Shown: one piece after another, positions 56,077 through 64,000 of the stretch
Position numbering within the stretch: position 1 is the stretch's first letter
How the letters are laid out: each line of letters starts with the position of its first letter
Source of the DNA: Riemerella anatipestifer ATCC 11845 = DSM 15868
GTDB taxonomy: Bacteria > Bacteroidota > Bacteroidia > Flavobacteriales > Weeksellaceae
Reading direction: 5' to 3'
DNA length: 64,000 nt
Assembly: GCF_000252855.1 (NCBI RefSeq)
Contig: NC_017045.1
Span: 1,240,001-1,304,000, forward strand
Notes under the pieces: model-generated
The model's database searches: none
What the model saw: only the letters and a program-made list of their open reading frames with translations
What the model was told of the DNA's origin: nothing
Program-made: the position numbers and the translations under genes

Positions 56077-57435
56077 CTATGCTTCCTTTAACCAGCTTAC
56101 AATACCATCATAAAGCGTGTCTATATCTCCTGCACCTACTGTAAGTAAAATGTCAAAGTTTTTATTTTTAATTTTACCAAAAGCCTCCGACAAACTAGAA
56201 ACCTCTTTATCTGCCAGTGTTACTTTTTCTAGCAACCAATCTGAACTAATGCCCTCAAAATCCTTCTGCAATTCTCTCGCAGGATAAATATCTAAAAGCA
56301 TCAACTCGTCTCCTTGCGATAAACTTTTAGCAAAATCATCTGCAAAATCTCGCGTTCTACTGAACAAGTGCGGCTGGAATACTACCAAAAGTTTTTTATC
56401 TGGATAGAATGTTCGTATAGAGCCAATTACCGCATTAAGCTCCGTAGGATGATGGGCATAATCGTCTATATAAATCTTTCCATTAGGGAAAATATGCTTG
56501 GTATATCTCCTTTTGATACCTCTAAATTTAGACAAGGCCTCTTTTAAATCTTCCAAAGAAACACCCATTTTGTGCAAAACAGCCAATGCTGCCGTAGCAT
56601 TTTCCACATTATGAATACCTGGTATTTCCCAACTAAAGCGTTGAGTTTCTCCATATGGAGTATAGAAATTAAATGATATAGAATCTCCCTCCAACCTCAA
56701 CTCGTCTGAATAATAGTCTGCCTTTTCGTTCACAGCATAGGTGGTTACGCTTCTATCTAAGTTTATACCTTTTCGTACAAAAAGCTGACGCTCCTCCGAT
56801 ACCAAATGAGCAAAATCTCTAAAGCCTTTTTCTATGGTAGATTTGTCCCCATAAATATCTAAATGGTCTGCATCTGTAGAAGTTATAATTGCCCAATCTG
56901 GAGCTAAATTAAGAAAGCTTCTATCGTACTCGTCGGCTTCCACTACGGAATAATCTTTCCCATTAAATATAAAATTAGACCCAAAGTTTTCGGCAATACC
57001 TCCCAAAAATCCAGAAAATGACAAATTAACTTCCTTACAAAGATGGGCTACCAAGCTAGAAGTAGTAGTTTTACCGTGAGTTCCTGCAACAGCGATGCAC
57101 TCGGTTTCGCTAGTAATAAGCCCTAGAACCTTCGCTCGTTTAAATACCGGAAAGCCTTTTTCTTGGAAAAAATCTAAAATCCCTAGTTGTTTAATTGCTG
57201 GCGTATAAATCACTAAAGTGTCTTCGGGTTTAAAGGCTTTTATTTGCTCATCAATACTATCTTCAAAACTAATTTTTATCCCTTCCGAAATAAGAGCCGA
57301 AGTTAGTTTAGTAGAAGTTTTATCATAGCCTAAAACCGTTTTCCCAATGGAATGGAAGTATCTCGCCAAAGCAGACATACCTATCCCTCCAATGCCTATG
57401 AAATAAAAATTTTGATATGTACTAATATTTTGCAT
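56077..57435 (-). CDS. murC: UDP-N-acetylmuramate--L-alanine ligase
   Basis: Adds L-alanine to UDP-MurNAc, the first peptide step in wall precursor synthesis. It has the N-terminal UDP-binding GIGGIGMSALARYFHSIG, the P-loop VAGTHGKTTTSSLVAHL and the C-terminal motif YAHHPTELNAVIGSIR, with FQPHLFSRTRDF. The 452 residues fit the family. It starts 2 bp after the murG stop, so the two are translationally linked. Confidence 0.95.
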   Translation of the reverse strand: MQNISTYQNFYFIGIGGIGMSALARYFHSIGKTVLGYDKTSTKLTSALISEGIKISFEDSIDEQIKAFKPEDTLVIYTPAIKQLGILDFFQEKGFPVFKRAKVLGLITSETECIAVAGTHGKTTTSSLVAHLCKEVNLSFSGFLGGIAENFGSNFIFNGKDYSVVEADEYDRSFLNLAPDWAIITSTDADHLDIYGDKSTIEKGFRDFAHLVSEERQLFVRKGINLDRSVTTYAVNEKADYYSDELRLEGDSISFNFYTPYGETQRFSWEIPGIHNVENATAALAVLHKMGVSLEDLKEALSKFRGIKRRYTKHIFPNGKIYIDDYAHHPTELNAVIGSIRTFYPDKKLLVVFQPHLFSRTRDFADDFAKSLSQGDELMLLDIYPARELQKDFEGISSDWLLEKVTLADKEVSSLSEAFGKIKNKNFDILLTVGAGDIDTLYDGIVSWLKEA

Positions 57436-57437
57436 TT

Positions 57438-58565
57438 CTATTTAAAAACTTTAATTATTTCATCTACAATTTCCTCTGTCGCCTTTGGTTTTGCGAAATA
57501 AGATAGGTTTTGCCCCATTTCCTTTCGTAAATTTTCGTTGCTACAAATTTCTGAAAGTGTATTCCAAAAACGCTCTTTCATTTCCTCATCTTTTACCATT
57601 CTCGCTGCATTTTTCTCAACTAAAACCATTGCATTTTTGGTCTGGTGATCCTCTGCTGCGAAGGGAAGAGGCACCAATAAAATAGGCTTCTTAACTACCG
57701 CTAACTCCGAAATAGCAATCGCACCTGCTCTAGACACAATCACATCTGCCGCAGAATAAGCTAATGCCATATCTGTGATAAATTCCTTTATTTGGATTGT
57801 ATCTTCTTCTAAATTAACCTTATCTTTAATCGTTTGATATTCTGTTTTTCCTGTTTGCCAAATCAGTTGCCAATCTTCCTTTTTAATCCTTTCCAAATTT
57901 TCTAACCAACCATTATTAAGTGTTCTAGACCCCAACGAACCTCCTACGGAAAGAATACTCAATTTACTAGGGTCTAATCCTAACTTTTCTTTAGCCGTAG
58001 CAGTATCTGTAAGCCCCTCCATTAAAGATTGTCTAATAGGATTTCCCGAAAAAATCGTCTGGGTTTTTGGAAAAAAATGAACCATATCAGGATACGCCGT
58101 AAAAACAGCCTTGGCTTTCTTTCCTAAGAAAAGATTAGTTTTCCCAGGTAGAGAGTTTTGCTCCTGAACAAAAGTAGGTACCCCCAAACGAGAAGCTATA
58201 TATAAAGCTGGACCACTGGCGAATCCGCCTGTCCCTATTGCCACATGAGGCTTAAAATCCTTTATAATACGATTGGCCTTTCTAACACTAGAAATAATCT
58301 TGAAAGGCAGTTTAAAATTTGCTAAAAGACTGCTCCTATTAAATCCTGAAATGTTAAGTCCTTCTATTCTAAACCCCGCTTGAGGCACTTTCTCCATCTC
58401 CATCTTATTCTCTGCCCCAATGAACAAAAATTCCGCTTTAGGAAAACGCTTTTGTATCTCTTGAGCAATGGCTATCGCAGGGAAAATATGTCCTCCCGTA
58501 CCACCACCACTCATTAATACTCGAGGTGCAAAATCTTGATTGATATGATGTATATTTTCTGACAT
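57438..58565 (-). CDS. murG: Lipid II synthase MurG
   Basis: Transfers GlcNAc to lipid I on the cytoplasmic face of the membrane. The GT-B glycosyltransferase has the glycine-rich start MSGGGTGGHIFPAIAIAQEI, the second G-loop LSVGGSLGSRTLNN and the UDP-GlcNAc-binding VIVSRAGAIAISELAVVKKP with LPFAAEDHQ. Length 375 is typical. It follows ftsW by 26 bp. Confidence 0.95.
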   Translation of the reverse strand: MSENIHHINQDFAPRVLMSGGGTGGHIFPAIAIAQEIQKRFPKAEFLFIGAENKMEMEKVPQAGFRIEGLNISGFNRSSLLANFKLPFKIISSVRKANRIIKDFKPHVAIGTGGFASGPALYIASRLGVPTFVQEQNSLPGKTNLFLGKKAKAVFTAYPDMVHFFPKTQTIFSGNPIRQSLMEGLTDTATAKEKLGLDPSKLSILSVGGSLGSRTLNNGWLENLERIKKEDWQLIWQTGKTEYQTIKDKVNLEEDTIQIKEFITDMALAYSAADVIVSRAGAIAISELAVVKKPILLVPLPFAAEDHQTKNAMVLVEKNAARMVKDEEMKERFWNTLSEICSNENLRKEMGQNLSYFAKPKATEEIVDEIIKVFK

Positions 58566-58591
58566 TTTATTCTTTAATATTAAATTAGCTT

Positions 58592-59833
58592 TTAGGCAAT
58601 ATCATTTATTTCCTCGATGTTTTGTTTTTTACCAATGCCTTCTTCATCATAGATTTGTATTCTAGAGCTGATATTAAGTATTAAGCCTAATTGAGCGTAA
58701 GTTACTAACATAGAAGTACCTCCGTAACTTATCAGTGGTAGAGGTTGCCCTGTTACAGGAATGAGATTAAGTGCCACCATAATATTAGCACTTAACTGAA
58801 TGAAAATCATAATTCCTAAAGAAAGCACCAATAGAGAACCAAAGAAAGCCCTAGTTCTACTTGCTATAATTAGTATTCTTATAATGATAATAAAATACAT
58901 ACCCAATAAGCCAACTGCACCTATTACACCATATTCTTCCACAATAATGGCAAAAATAAAGTCTGATGCCGACTGTGGCAACCTCTGTTTAAGAGCACTT
59001 TTGCCTGGTCCTTTACCTGTAATACCTCCGTGTACTATGGCCGCCTTAGCATGCATCACTTGATAGTTTTTAGCCTTTACAGCATCTCTTTCAGCACTAT
59101 CCAATTGTGCATCTTTTGAAGAGGAAAAAGATTCTACCCTGCTTATCCAAGTATGAACACGGTTGTTGGGCATTAAATTAGTGTTCAATGCTACCAAAAT
59201 AAAAATAATAGACGCTAAGCCCGACAAAGAGACAAACCCTGCAATATACTTCCACGGAAATTGCCCTATTATAAGGACAATTAGTGAAGTAGCTAAAATC
59301 ATCAATGCCGTGGAACCGTTATCTTTAGCCACTAAAATAAATACCAATAATATAGGTCCAAAAACATACATAATGTTTTCTATGGGAAGCCTCTGTCTTT
59401 GAATATTTTTAGTTAAATAACGGCATAGATAGATAACTAACATCAAAGCTGCCAATGCTGACGGCTGAAATGAAATTGCAGTACCTGGTATTTTAAGCCA
59501 CCTAGAAGCACTCGCCCCATCTATGGTTTGCCCTGTAAAAATAGTAACTCCTAAAAGAATTACAGAAATTACAAGAAGTATGGAACTCAACTTTCCTATA
59601 AACTCATATTTTATCGCTCCGATGACTCTCATCAAAAATAACCCTAAAGCAATGAACATCACATGCTTGATAAGGTGGCTGGTGGTTGTTCCTGTATTTA
59701 CAATGTACTCTAAATTAGAACTTGCCGAATAAACAGGAAGTATGGAGAATACAGAAATAAGAATTACTGTAATCCACAGCACTCTGTCTCCTTTTAGATA
59801 TTCTATTTTTTTATTTACTTCTGTATGCTCCAT
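58592..59833 (-). CDS. ftsW: Peptidoglycan polymerase FtsW
   Basis: A SEDS-family membrane glycosyltransferase of 413 residues with about ten transmembrane segments. The family signature is present: TIDGASASRWLKIPGTAISFQ, FIFAIIVEEYGVIGAVGLLG, and the late ALNLIPVTGQPLPLISYGGTSM. The conserved acidic residue of the active cavity is the D of GQTIDGASASRW. It works with FtsI at the septum. It starts 6 bp after murD. FtsW rather than RodA is chosen by context. Confidence 0.93.
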   Translation of the reverse strand: MEHTEVNKKIEYLKGDRVLWITVILISVFSILPVYSASSNLEYIVNTGTTTSHLIKHVMFIALGLFLMRVIGAIKYEFIGKLSSILLVISVILLGVTIFTGQTIDGASASRWLKIPGTAISFQPSALAALMLVIYLCRYLTKNIQRQRLPIENIMYVFGPILLVFILVAKDNGSTALMILATSLIVLIIGQFPWKYIAGFVSLSGLASIIFILVALNTNLMPNNRVHTWISRVESFSSSKDAQLDSAERDAVKAKNYQVMHAKAAIVHGGITGKGPGKSALKQRLPQSASDFIFAIIVEEYGVIGAVGLLGMYFIIIIRILIIASRTRAFFGSLLVLSLGIMIFIQLSANIMVALNLIPVTGQPLPLISYGGTSMLVTYAQLGLILNISSRIQIYDEEGIGKKQNIEEINDIA

Positions 59834-59839
59834 GGTTTA

Positions 59840-61165
59840 TTATTTTAGAACCTCAGCTTTAAACTTTTCACCTCTATCTTCGTAGTTTTCAAACAAATCA
59901 AAACTTGCACAGCACGGCGAAAGGAGTACAGCATCTCCTGCTTCTGCTATGGATTTTGAAATTTTAATAGCTTCCTCCATACTAGAAGTATTATAAATAA
60001 ACTCTTTTTTATCTCTAAAGAAATCTATAATCTTTTGGTTATCTATACCTAAGCAAACAATCGCTTTTACTTTCTTTTTAACCAATTCTTCTATTTCGGT
60101 GTAATCATTGCCTTTATCCACTCCTCCTACAATCCAAACGGTAGGCTGAGTCATACTTTCTAAAGCATAGTAAGTAGCGTTTACATTAGTCGCTTTACTA
60201 TCATTGATAAATTTAACTCCATTAAGATTAGCTATTTCCTGTAACCTATGGTCTACAGCTTGGAAAGTCATCAATGAATTTCTAATACTTTCATTACTAA
60301 TATTAAGTATTTTACCCGCTATAGACGCTGCTAAGCTATTAGCCACATTATGATTCCCAATAAGAGCTAAGTCTCTAATTTTCATAGTAAACTCACCTTG
60401 AAATTTTACCACAATGTTTTCATCGTTCATATATCCACCCTCTGAGAGAGTTTCTTTTATGGAGAATGGTACTTTTTTAACCTTTAAATCTAACTCTTGA
60501 AGAATTTTTTGACTCATTTCATCATCTTTATTATAGATGAAGAAATTATCATATTCTTGATTTTCAGTAATTCGGAATTTAGCTAAAGCGTACTCCTCAT
60601 AATTATAATTATATTGGTCTAAATGGTCTTGACTCAAATTAAGAAGCAACGAAATGTATGGTCTAAAATTCTGAATATCATCTAATTGAAAACTACTGAT
60701 TTCCAAAACATAATAGTCAAAAGATTCATCGGCTACTTGTTTCGCAAAACTCTTGCCTATATTACCTCCCAAACCTACATTCATCCCATTATCTTTAAGG
60801 ATATGATAGATGAGAGAAGTAGTAGTCGTTTTACCATTACTGCCCGTAATTGCCACAATTTTGGCATTAGTAAATTCCGATGCAAATTCTATTTCGGAAG
60901 ACAGTCTTATCCCTTTCTGATTGATTTTAAATACAATATCTGCCTTTTTAGGAATACCTGGGCTTTTAACCACCCAATCGGCATTTAAAATTCGTTCTTC
61001 ATCGTGCTGACCTTCTTCAAATTCTATATTATTCTCTATCAGTTGTTTTTTATACTCTTCTTTTATACTTCCTCTATCGGATACAAAAACCTCCATACCT
61101 TTCTTTTTAGCAAGGTAGGCTGCCCCAAAACCACTTTCTCCAGCTCCTAAAACTACTATTTTCAT
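59840..61165 (-). CDS. murD: UDP-N-acetylmuramoylalanine--D-glutamate ligase
   Basis: Adds D-glutamate to the wall precursor. The N-terminal domain begins MKIVVLGAGESGFGAAYLA. The P-loop is VAITGSNGKTTTTSLIYHIL, followed by LLLNLSQDHLDQYNY and the family motif INDSKATNVNATYYALES (close to NDSKATN). At 441 residues it matches the family. ftsW follows 6 bp downstream; mraY lies 27 bp upstream. Confidence 0.95.
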   Translation of the reverse strand: MKIVVLGAGESGFGAAYLAKKKGMEVFVSDRGSIKEEYKKQLIENNIEFEEGQHDEERILNADWVVKSPGIPKKADIVFKINQKGIRLSSEIEFASEFTNAKIVAITGSNGKTTTTSLIYHILKDNGMNVGLGGNIGKSFAKQVADESFDYYVLEISSFQLDDIQNFRPYISLLLNLSQDHLDQYNYNYEEYALAKFRITENQEYDNFFIYNKDDEMSQKILQELDLKVKKVPFSIKETLSEGGYMNDENIVVKFQGEFTMKIRDLALIGNHNVANSLAASIAGKILNISNESIRNSLMTFQAVDHRLQEIANLNGVKFINDSKATNVNATYYALESMTQPTVWIVGGVDKGNDYTEIEELVKKKVKAIVCLGIDNQKIIDFFRDKKEFIYNTSSMEEAIKISKSIAEAGDAVLLSPCCASFDLFENYEDRGEKFKAEVLK

Positions 61166-61192
61166 ATTCCTTAATGTTTTTATTGAAAATAT

Positions 61193-62434
61193 TTATCTAA
61201 TTTTAAGTGTAATTAAACATACAATCGCTAAAACTACCCCTATAATTATCATTCTATTAACAATCTTACTTTCGTGGTAGCCACTCTTCTGATAATGATG
61301 ATGAAGAGGAGACATTTTAAACAATCGGTTATTTTGAGCATATTCTAATCCATACTTTTTCTTTCTGTATTTGAACACTGCTACTTGAAGCATTACCGAT
61401 AAGTTTTCAATTAAAAATATTCCACACAGCACAGGTATCAATAATTCTTTTCTTAGAATAATGGACAAAACCGCAATAACTCCGCCTAGCATTAAACTAC
61501 CTGTATCACCCATAAATACTTGGGCAGGATAGGTATTATACCAAAAAAAACCAATAACCGCCCCTACCATCGCCACCGCAAAAATGGTAGTTTCTCCCAT
61601 ATTAGGCAGAAACATAATATTGAGATAATCCGCAAAGATGATGTTACCCGAAACATACGCAAAGAAAGCTAATGTGAGTAAAATAACCGCACTCGTACCT
61701 GCAGCTAAACCATCTATCCCATCGGTAATATTAGCTCCATTAGAAACAGCTGTAACAATAAATATCGCCATCGGAATGAAAACCACCCAAGCCCATTCTT
61801 CTGCTTCTTGCTCATCCATCCAAAAGAGAATACCACTGTAATCAAACTCGTTATTTTTAATCATCGGTACGGTAGAAATTACTTTTTTTTCTTCCTTCAT
61901 AAAGTTCTGTTCTACATTGTTACGATTAATCTCTTTTGCATCTGCATATTTTCTTTTAACGGTAACATCAGAATTAAAAAACATTGTGACCCCAACAATT
62001 AGCCCTAAACCAACTTGACCTATGACTTTAAATTTACCACTTAAACCGTCTTTATTCTTCTTTATTTTCTTAAGATAATCGTCTATAAAACCTATTGCTC
62101 CCATCCAAAGCACGGATACAATGAGTAGAATAATATAGATATTCGTAATCTTAGTAAAAAGCAATACAGGTATCAAAGTGGCTATAATGATGATAAGTCC
62201 TCCCATAGTAGGAGTTCCTTCTTTTTGTTTTTGCCCATCTAATCCTAAATCTCGCACTAGTTCTCCCATCTGTTTTCTACGAAGAAAATTGATGATTTTT
62301 TTACCATAAACCAATGCAATAATAAGCGACAACAGAACCGCCATAGCAGCCCTAAAAGAAATGTATCTCAATAGGTTAAGACCTGGTATATGTATGCCGT
62401 TAGCCGTAAGATATTCGTATAAGTAGTATAACAT
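61193..62434 (-). CDS. mraY: Phospho-N-acetylmuramoyl-pentapeptide-transferase
   Basis: Makes lipid I from UDP-MurNAc-pentapeptide and undecaprenyl phosphate in the inner membrane. About ten membrane segments; key motifs are [24 protein letters not shown] (aspartates), [15 protein letters not shown] and [12 protein letters not shown], with the HHHY-like [15 protein letters not shown] late. The 413-residue length exceeds the usual 360 because of a soluble insert (about 175-225: [14 protein letters not shown] and following), typical of Bacteroidota. It follows murE by 34 bp. Confidence 0.95.
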   Translation of the reverse strand: MLYYLYEYLTANGIHIPGLNLLRYISFRAAMAVLLSLIIALVYGKKIINFLRRKQMGELVRDLGLDGQKQKEGTPTMGGLIIIIATLIPVLLFTKITNIYIILLIVSVLWMGAIGFIDDYLKKIKKNKDGLSGKFKVIGQVGLGLIVGVTMFFNSDVTVKRKYADAKEINRNNVEQNFMKEEKKVISTVPMIKNNEFDYSGILFWMDEQEAEEWAWVVFIPMAIFIVTAVSNGANITDGIDGLAAGTSAVILLTLAFFAYVSGNIIFADYLNIMFLPNMGETTIFAVAMVGAVIGFFWYNTYPAQVFMGDTGSLMLGGVIAVLSIILRKELLIPVLCGIFLIENLSVMLQVAVFKYRKKKYGLEYAQNNRLFKMSPLHHHYQKSGYHESKIVNRMIIIGVVLAIVCLITLKIR

Positions 62435-62468
62435 AGTTTGTATTTCTTGTTTTTAAATTATTGTTTTT

Positions 62469-63929
62469 CTATTTACTCATCATTTTACACAATTCTAATA
62501 TCACCTCTTTATCATCAAAGTGATGTTTTACCCCATTAACTTCTTGATAAATTTCGTGACCTTTCCCCGCCACAAGTATAATATCTTTTGGCTCTGCAAA
62601 TTTTATAGCCATTTTAATAGCTTCTCTTCTGTCTGGAACTACCGTATATTTGCTAAAGCATTGTGGCTCCACGCCCGCCTCTATTTCTTGGATAATGGTG
62701 TTAGGATCTTCTGTTCTAGGGTTGTCTGATGTAATAATTGCTAGAGTAGATTTTTGTGTAGCTATTTTACCCATTTCAGGGCGTTTGCTATGGTCTCTAT
62801 CGCCACCGCAACCAAACACACTAATCAACCTTTCGTTTTTAGTTCGTATTTCGTTGATAGAGTCTAGAATATTCTCTAAAGCATCTGGCGTGTGTGCATA
62901 ATCTACCACAAAAAAGATTCCGCCTTCTGACTTTATCGTTTCAAACCTACCATTAACTCTTTTCAGTTGAGAAATTGCCGTAAGTATTTCCACCTCATCA
63001 AACCCTAACTCTCTCGCTATACCAAACACTAAAAGCAAATTATAAACATTAAACTTCCCTGTTAGGCTCGTCCAAACTTCTTTACCATTAAAATTGAGCA
63101 GCATTCCGTTAAAATCCACCTCTAACAATCGTCCATGGTAATCACTTAAAGTTTTTAATGCATAGGTTTTCTTTTTAGCCTTGGTGTTTTGGAGCATTAC
63201 CAATCCGTTTTTATCATCTAGATTAGTAATTGCTACCGCTGAATCTGGCAAATTATCAAAAAATGATTTTTTGGTATTAAGGTATTCTAAAAAAGTTTTA
63301 TGATAGTCTAAATGGTCGTGAGTAATATTGGTAAAACCTGCCACTTTAAAATGCAAACCTTCCGTTCTGTTTTGATGAATGCCGTGAGAAGAAACTTCCA
63401 TAAAGGCATACTCGCAACCTTGTGCCACGGCTTTTGCCAATAGTTCATTAAGTTTAACCACGTCTGGTGTAGTGTGTGTAGATGGGAAAACTTCGTCGCC
63501 AATCCTATACTCCACCGTGGAAATAAGTGCAGATGGATAACCTAAATTCTTAAAAACATCAAAAAGCAAAGTAGATACAGATGTTTTACCATTAGTCCCT
63601 GTAACTCCTACAAGATTAAGCTTTTCTGAAGGATTACCATAGAAGTTAGAAGCCAATTGCCCCAATACTTTAGACAAATTTTTCACTTTAATATAAGTGA
63701 TGGTTTCATCTAAAATTTCAGGTAAATCTTCCAATACAATAACTTTAGCTCCTTTTTCTACTGCAGAACCAATGAACTGGTGTCCATCTGAAACACTCCC
63801 TTTGATAGCTACATAAAGGCTTTTTGCTTCCGCCTTTCTACTATCAAAAACAATAGAGCTTACCTCAACATCTAATGCACCGATGGTTTCTAAAACTGGT
63901 ATATTATGTAATAACTCTCTGAGTAACAT
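62469..63929 (-). CDS. murE: UDP-MurNAc-tripeptide synthetase (meso-DAP type)
   Basis: Adds the third stem-peptide residue. P-loop GVTGTNGKTSVSTLLFDVF, SSHGIHQNR, and VDYAHTPDALENILDSI. The substrate-selecting motif is TSDNPRTEDPNTI, that is DNPR, which marks meso-diaminopimelate rather than lysine, matching the lysA gene in the window. The late GKGHEIYQEVNGVKHHFDD is also diagnostic. 486 residues. It begins 13 bp after the ftsI stop. Confidence 0.96.
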   Translation of the reverse strand: MLLRELLHNIPVLETIGALDVEVSSIVFDSRKAEAKSLYVAIKGSVSDGHQFIGSAVEKGAKVIVLEDLPEILDETITYIKVKNLSKVLGQLASNFYGNPSEKLNLVGVTGTNGKTSVSTLLFDVFKNLGYPSALISTVEYRIGDEVFPSTHTTPDVVKLNELLAKAVAQGCEYAFMEVSSHGIHQNRTEGLHFKVAGFTNITHDHLDYHKTFLEYLNTKKSFFDNLPDSAVAITNLDDKNGLVMLQNTKAKKKTYALKTLSDYHGRLLEVDFNGMLLNFNGKEVWTSLTGKFNVYNLLLVFGIARELGFDEVEILTAISQLKRVNGRFETIKSEGGIFFVVDYAHTPDALENILDSINEIRTKNERLISVFGCGGDRDHSKRPEMGKIATQKSTLAIITSDNPRTEDPNTIIQEIEAGVEPQCFSKYTVVPDRREAIKMAIKFAEPKDIILVAGKGHEIYQEVNGVKHHFDDKEVILELCKMMSK

Positions 63930-63942
63930 ATTTTATCAATTT

Positions 63943-64000
63943 TTATTTTTGTAGTGTAAGGTAAATTTTTTGGTCTTTCTTTATGATAGTTCCTTCTTTA
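63943..64000 (-). CDS. ftsI: C-terminal end of penicillin-binding protein FtsI (partial)
   Basis: The last 18 codons before a TAA at 63943 read KEGTIIKKDQKIYLTLQK on the minus strand, entering from the right edge. This looks like the end of a PASTA domain, as found at the C-terminus of Bacteroidota FtsI, and the position before murE is that of ftsI in the dcw cluster. Too short to prove by itself; the call rests on gene order and the PASTA-like ending. Confidence 0.65.
   Translation of the reverse strand, partial: KEGTIIKKDQKIYLTLQK

Overview
The window looks like chromosomal DNA from a flavobacterium of the Weeksellaceae type, close to Riemerella or Chryseobacterium. The evidence is: AT-rich DNA; promoters of the Bacteroidota form TTTG-N18/20-TAnnTTTG with few purine-rich ribosome binding sites; SusC/SusD and TamL proteins; a DUF4835 protein; a tmRNA tag ending in ALAA; and meso-diaminopimelate peptidoglycan genes. 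The genus is an inference. Almost all of the sequence is coding, and I see no prophage, insertion sequence, CRISPR array or tRNA gene.

Layout. Positions 1-2393 hold the end of a surface-glycan gene group (two related glycosyltransferase-like genes and a DUF5672 gene), directly joined to rocD. Positions 3770-7760 hold the conserved block pdxA / DUF177 / rpmF / accB / accC, read leftwards. Positions 7810-10558 read rightwards: riboflavin synthase, an NtrY-like sensor kinase and a tRNA methyltransferase. Then come ftsE, rpmH (51 codons), a DHH phosphoesterase and tmRNA. Positions 13415-22138 hold an outer-membrane uptake region: a small exported protein, an outer-membrane barrel protein, and a SusC-SusD-PhoD phosphatase operon. 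Positions 22200-28439 hold a TetR-controlled RND efflux operon. Positions 28570-38980 carry housekeeping genes (a CtlX-type hydrolase, lysA, DUF4835, a RapZ C-terminal domain, prfA, OsmC, YebC, an OmpA protein with calcium-type repeats, smpB, an ABC-F ATPase). Positions 39066-51999 hold a TrmH methyltransferase, a DUF885 lipoprotein and a tamB-tamL-yihY-SDR-ALDH gene run. Positions 52080-64000 hold the division and cell-wall (dcw) cluster from ftsZ back to the end of ftsI.

The most interesting region is 13.2-22.2 kb. The SusC-SusD-PhoD operon is preceded by five TTAA-core hexamers spaced 10, 11, 11 and 10 bp. They end 10 bp before a TAnnTTTG element that has no -33 TTTG. This is the geometry of a Pho box, and the operon carries a secreted phosphatase, so it may be a phosphate-starvation system that cleaves organic phosphate and imports the product. 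A similar but less regular array lies before the gene at 13415. A second notable case is the ABC-F ATPase at 37358: the first half has lost its signature motif and the second half its Walker A, so exactly one of the two composite ATP sites should be intact.

Because the promoter motif is so clear here, it could be used to correct several start codons (rocD, accB, DUF177, ftsE, the TetR gene, the CtlX gene, the ABC-F gene). All functional statements rest on reading motifs by eye; no database search was run.
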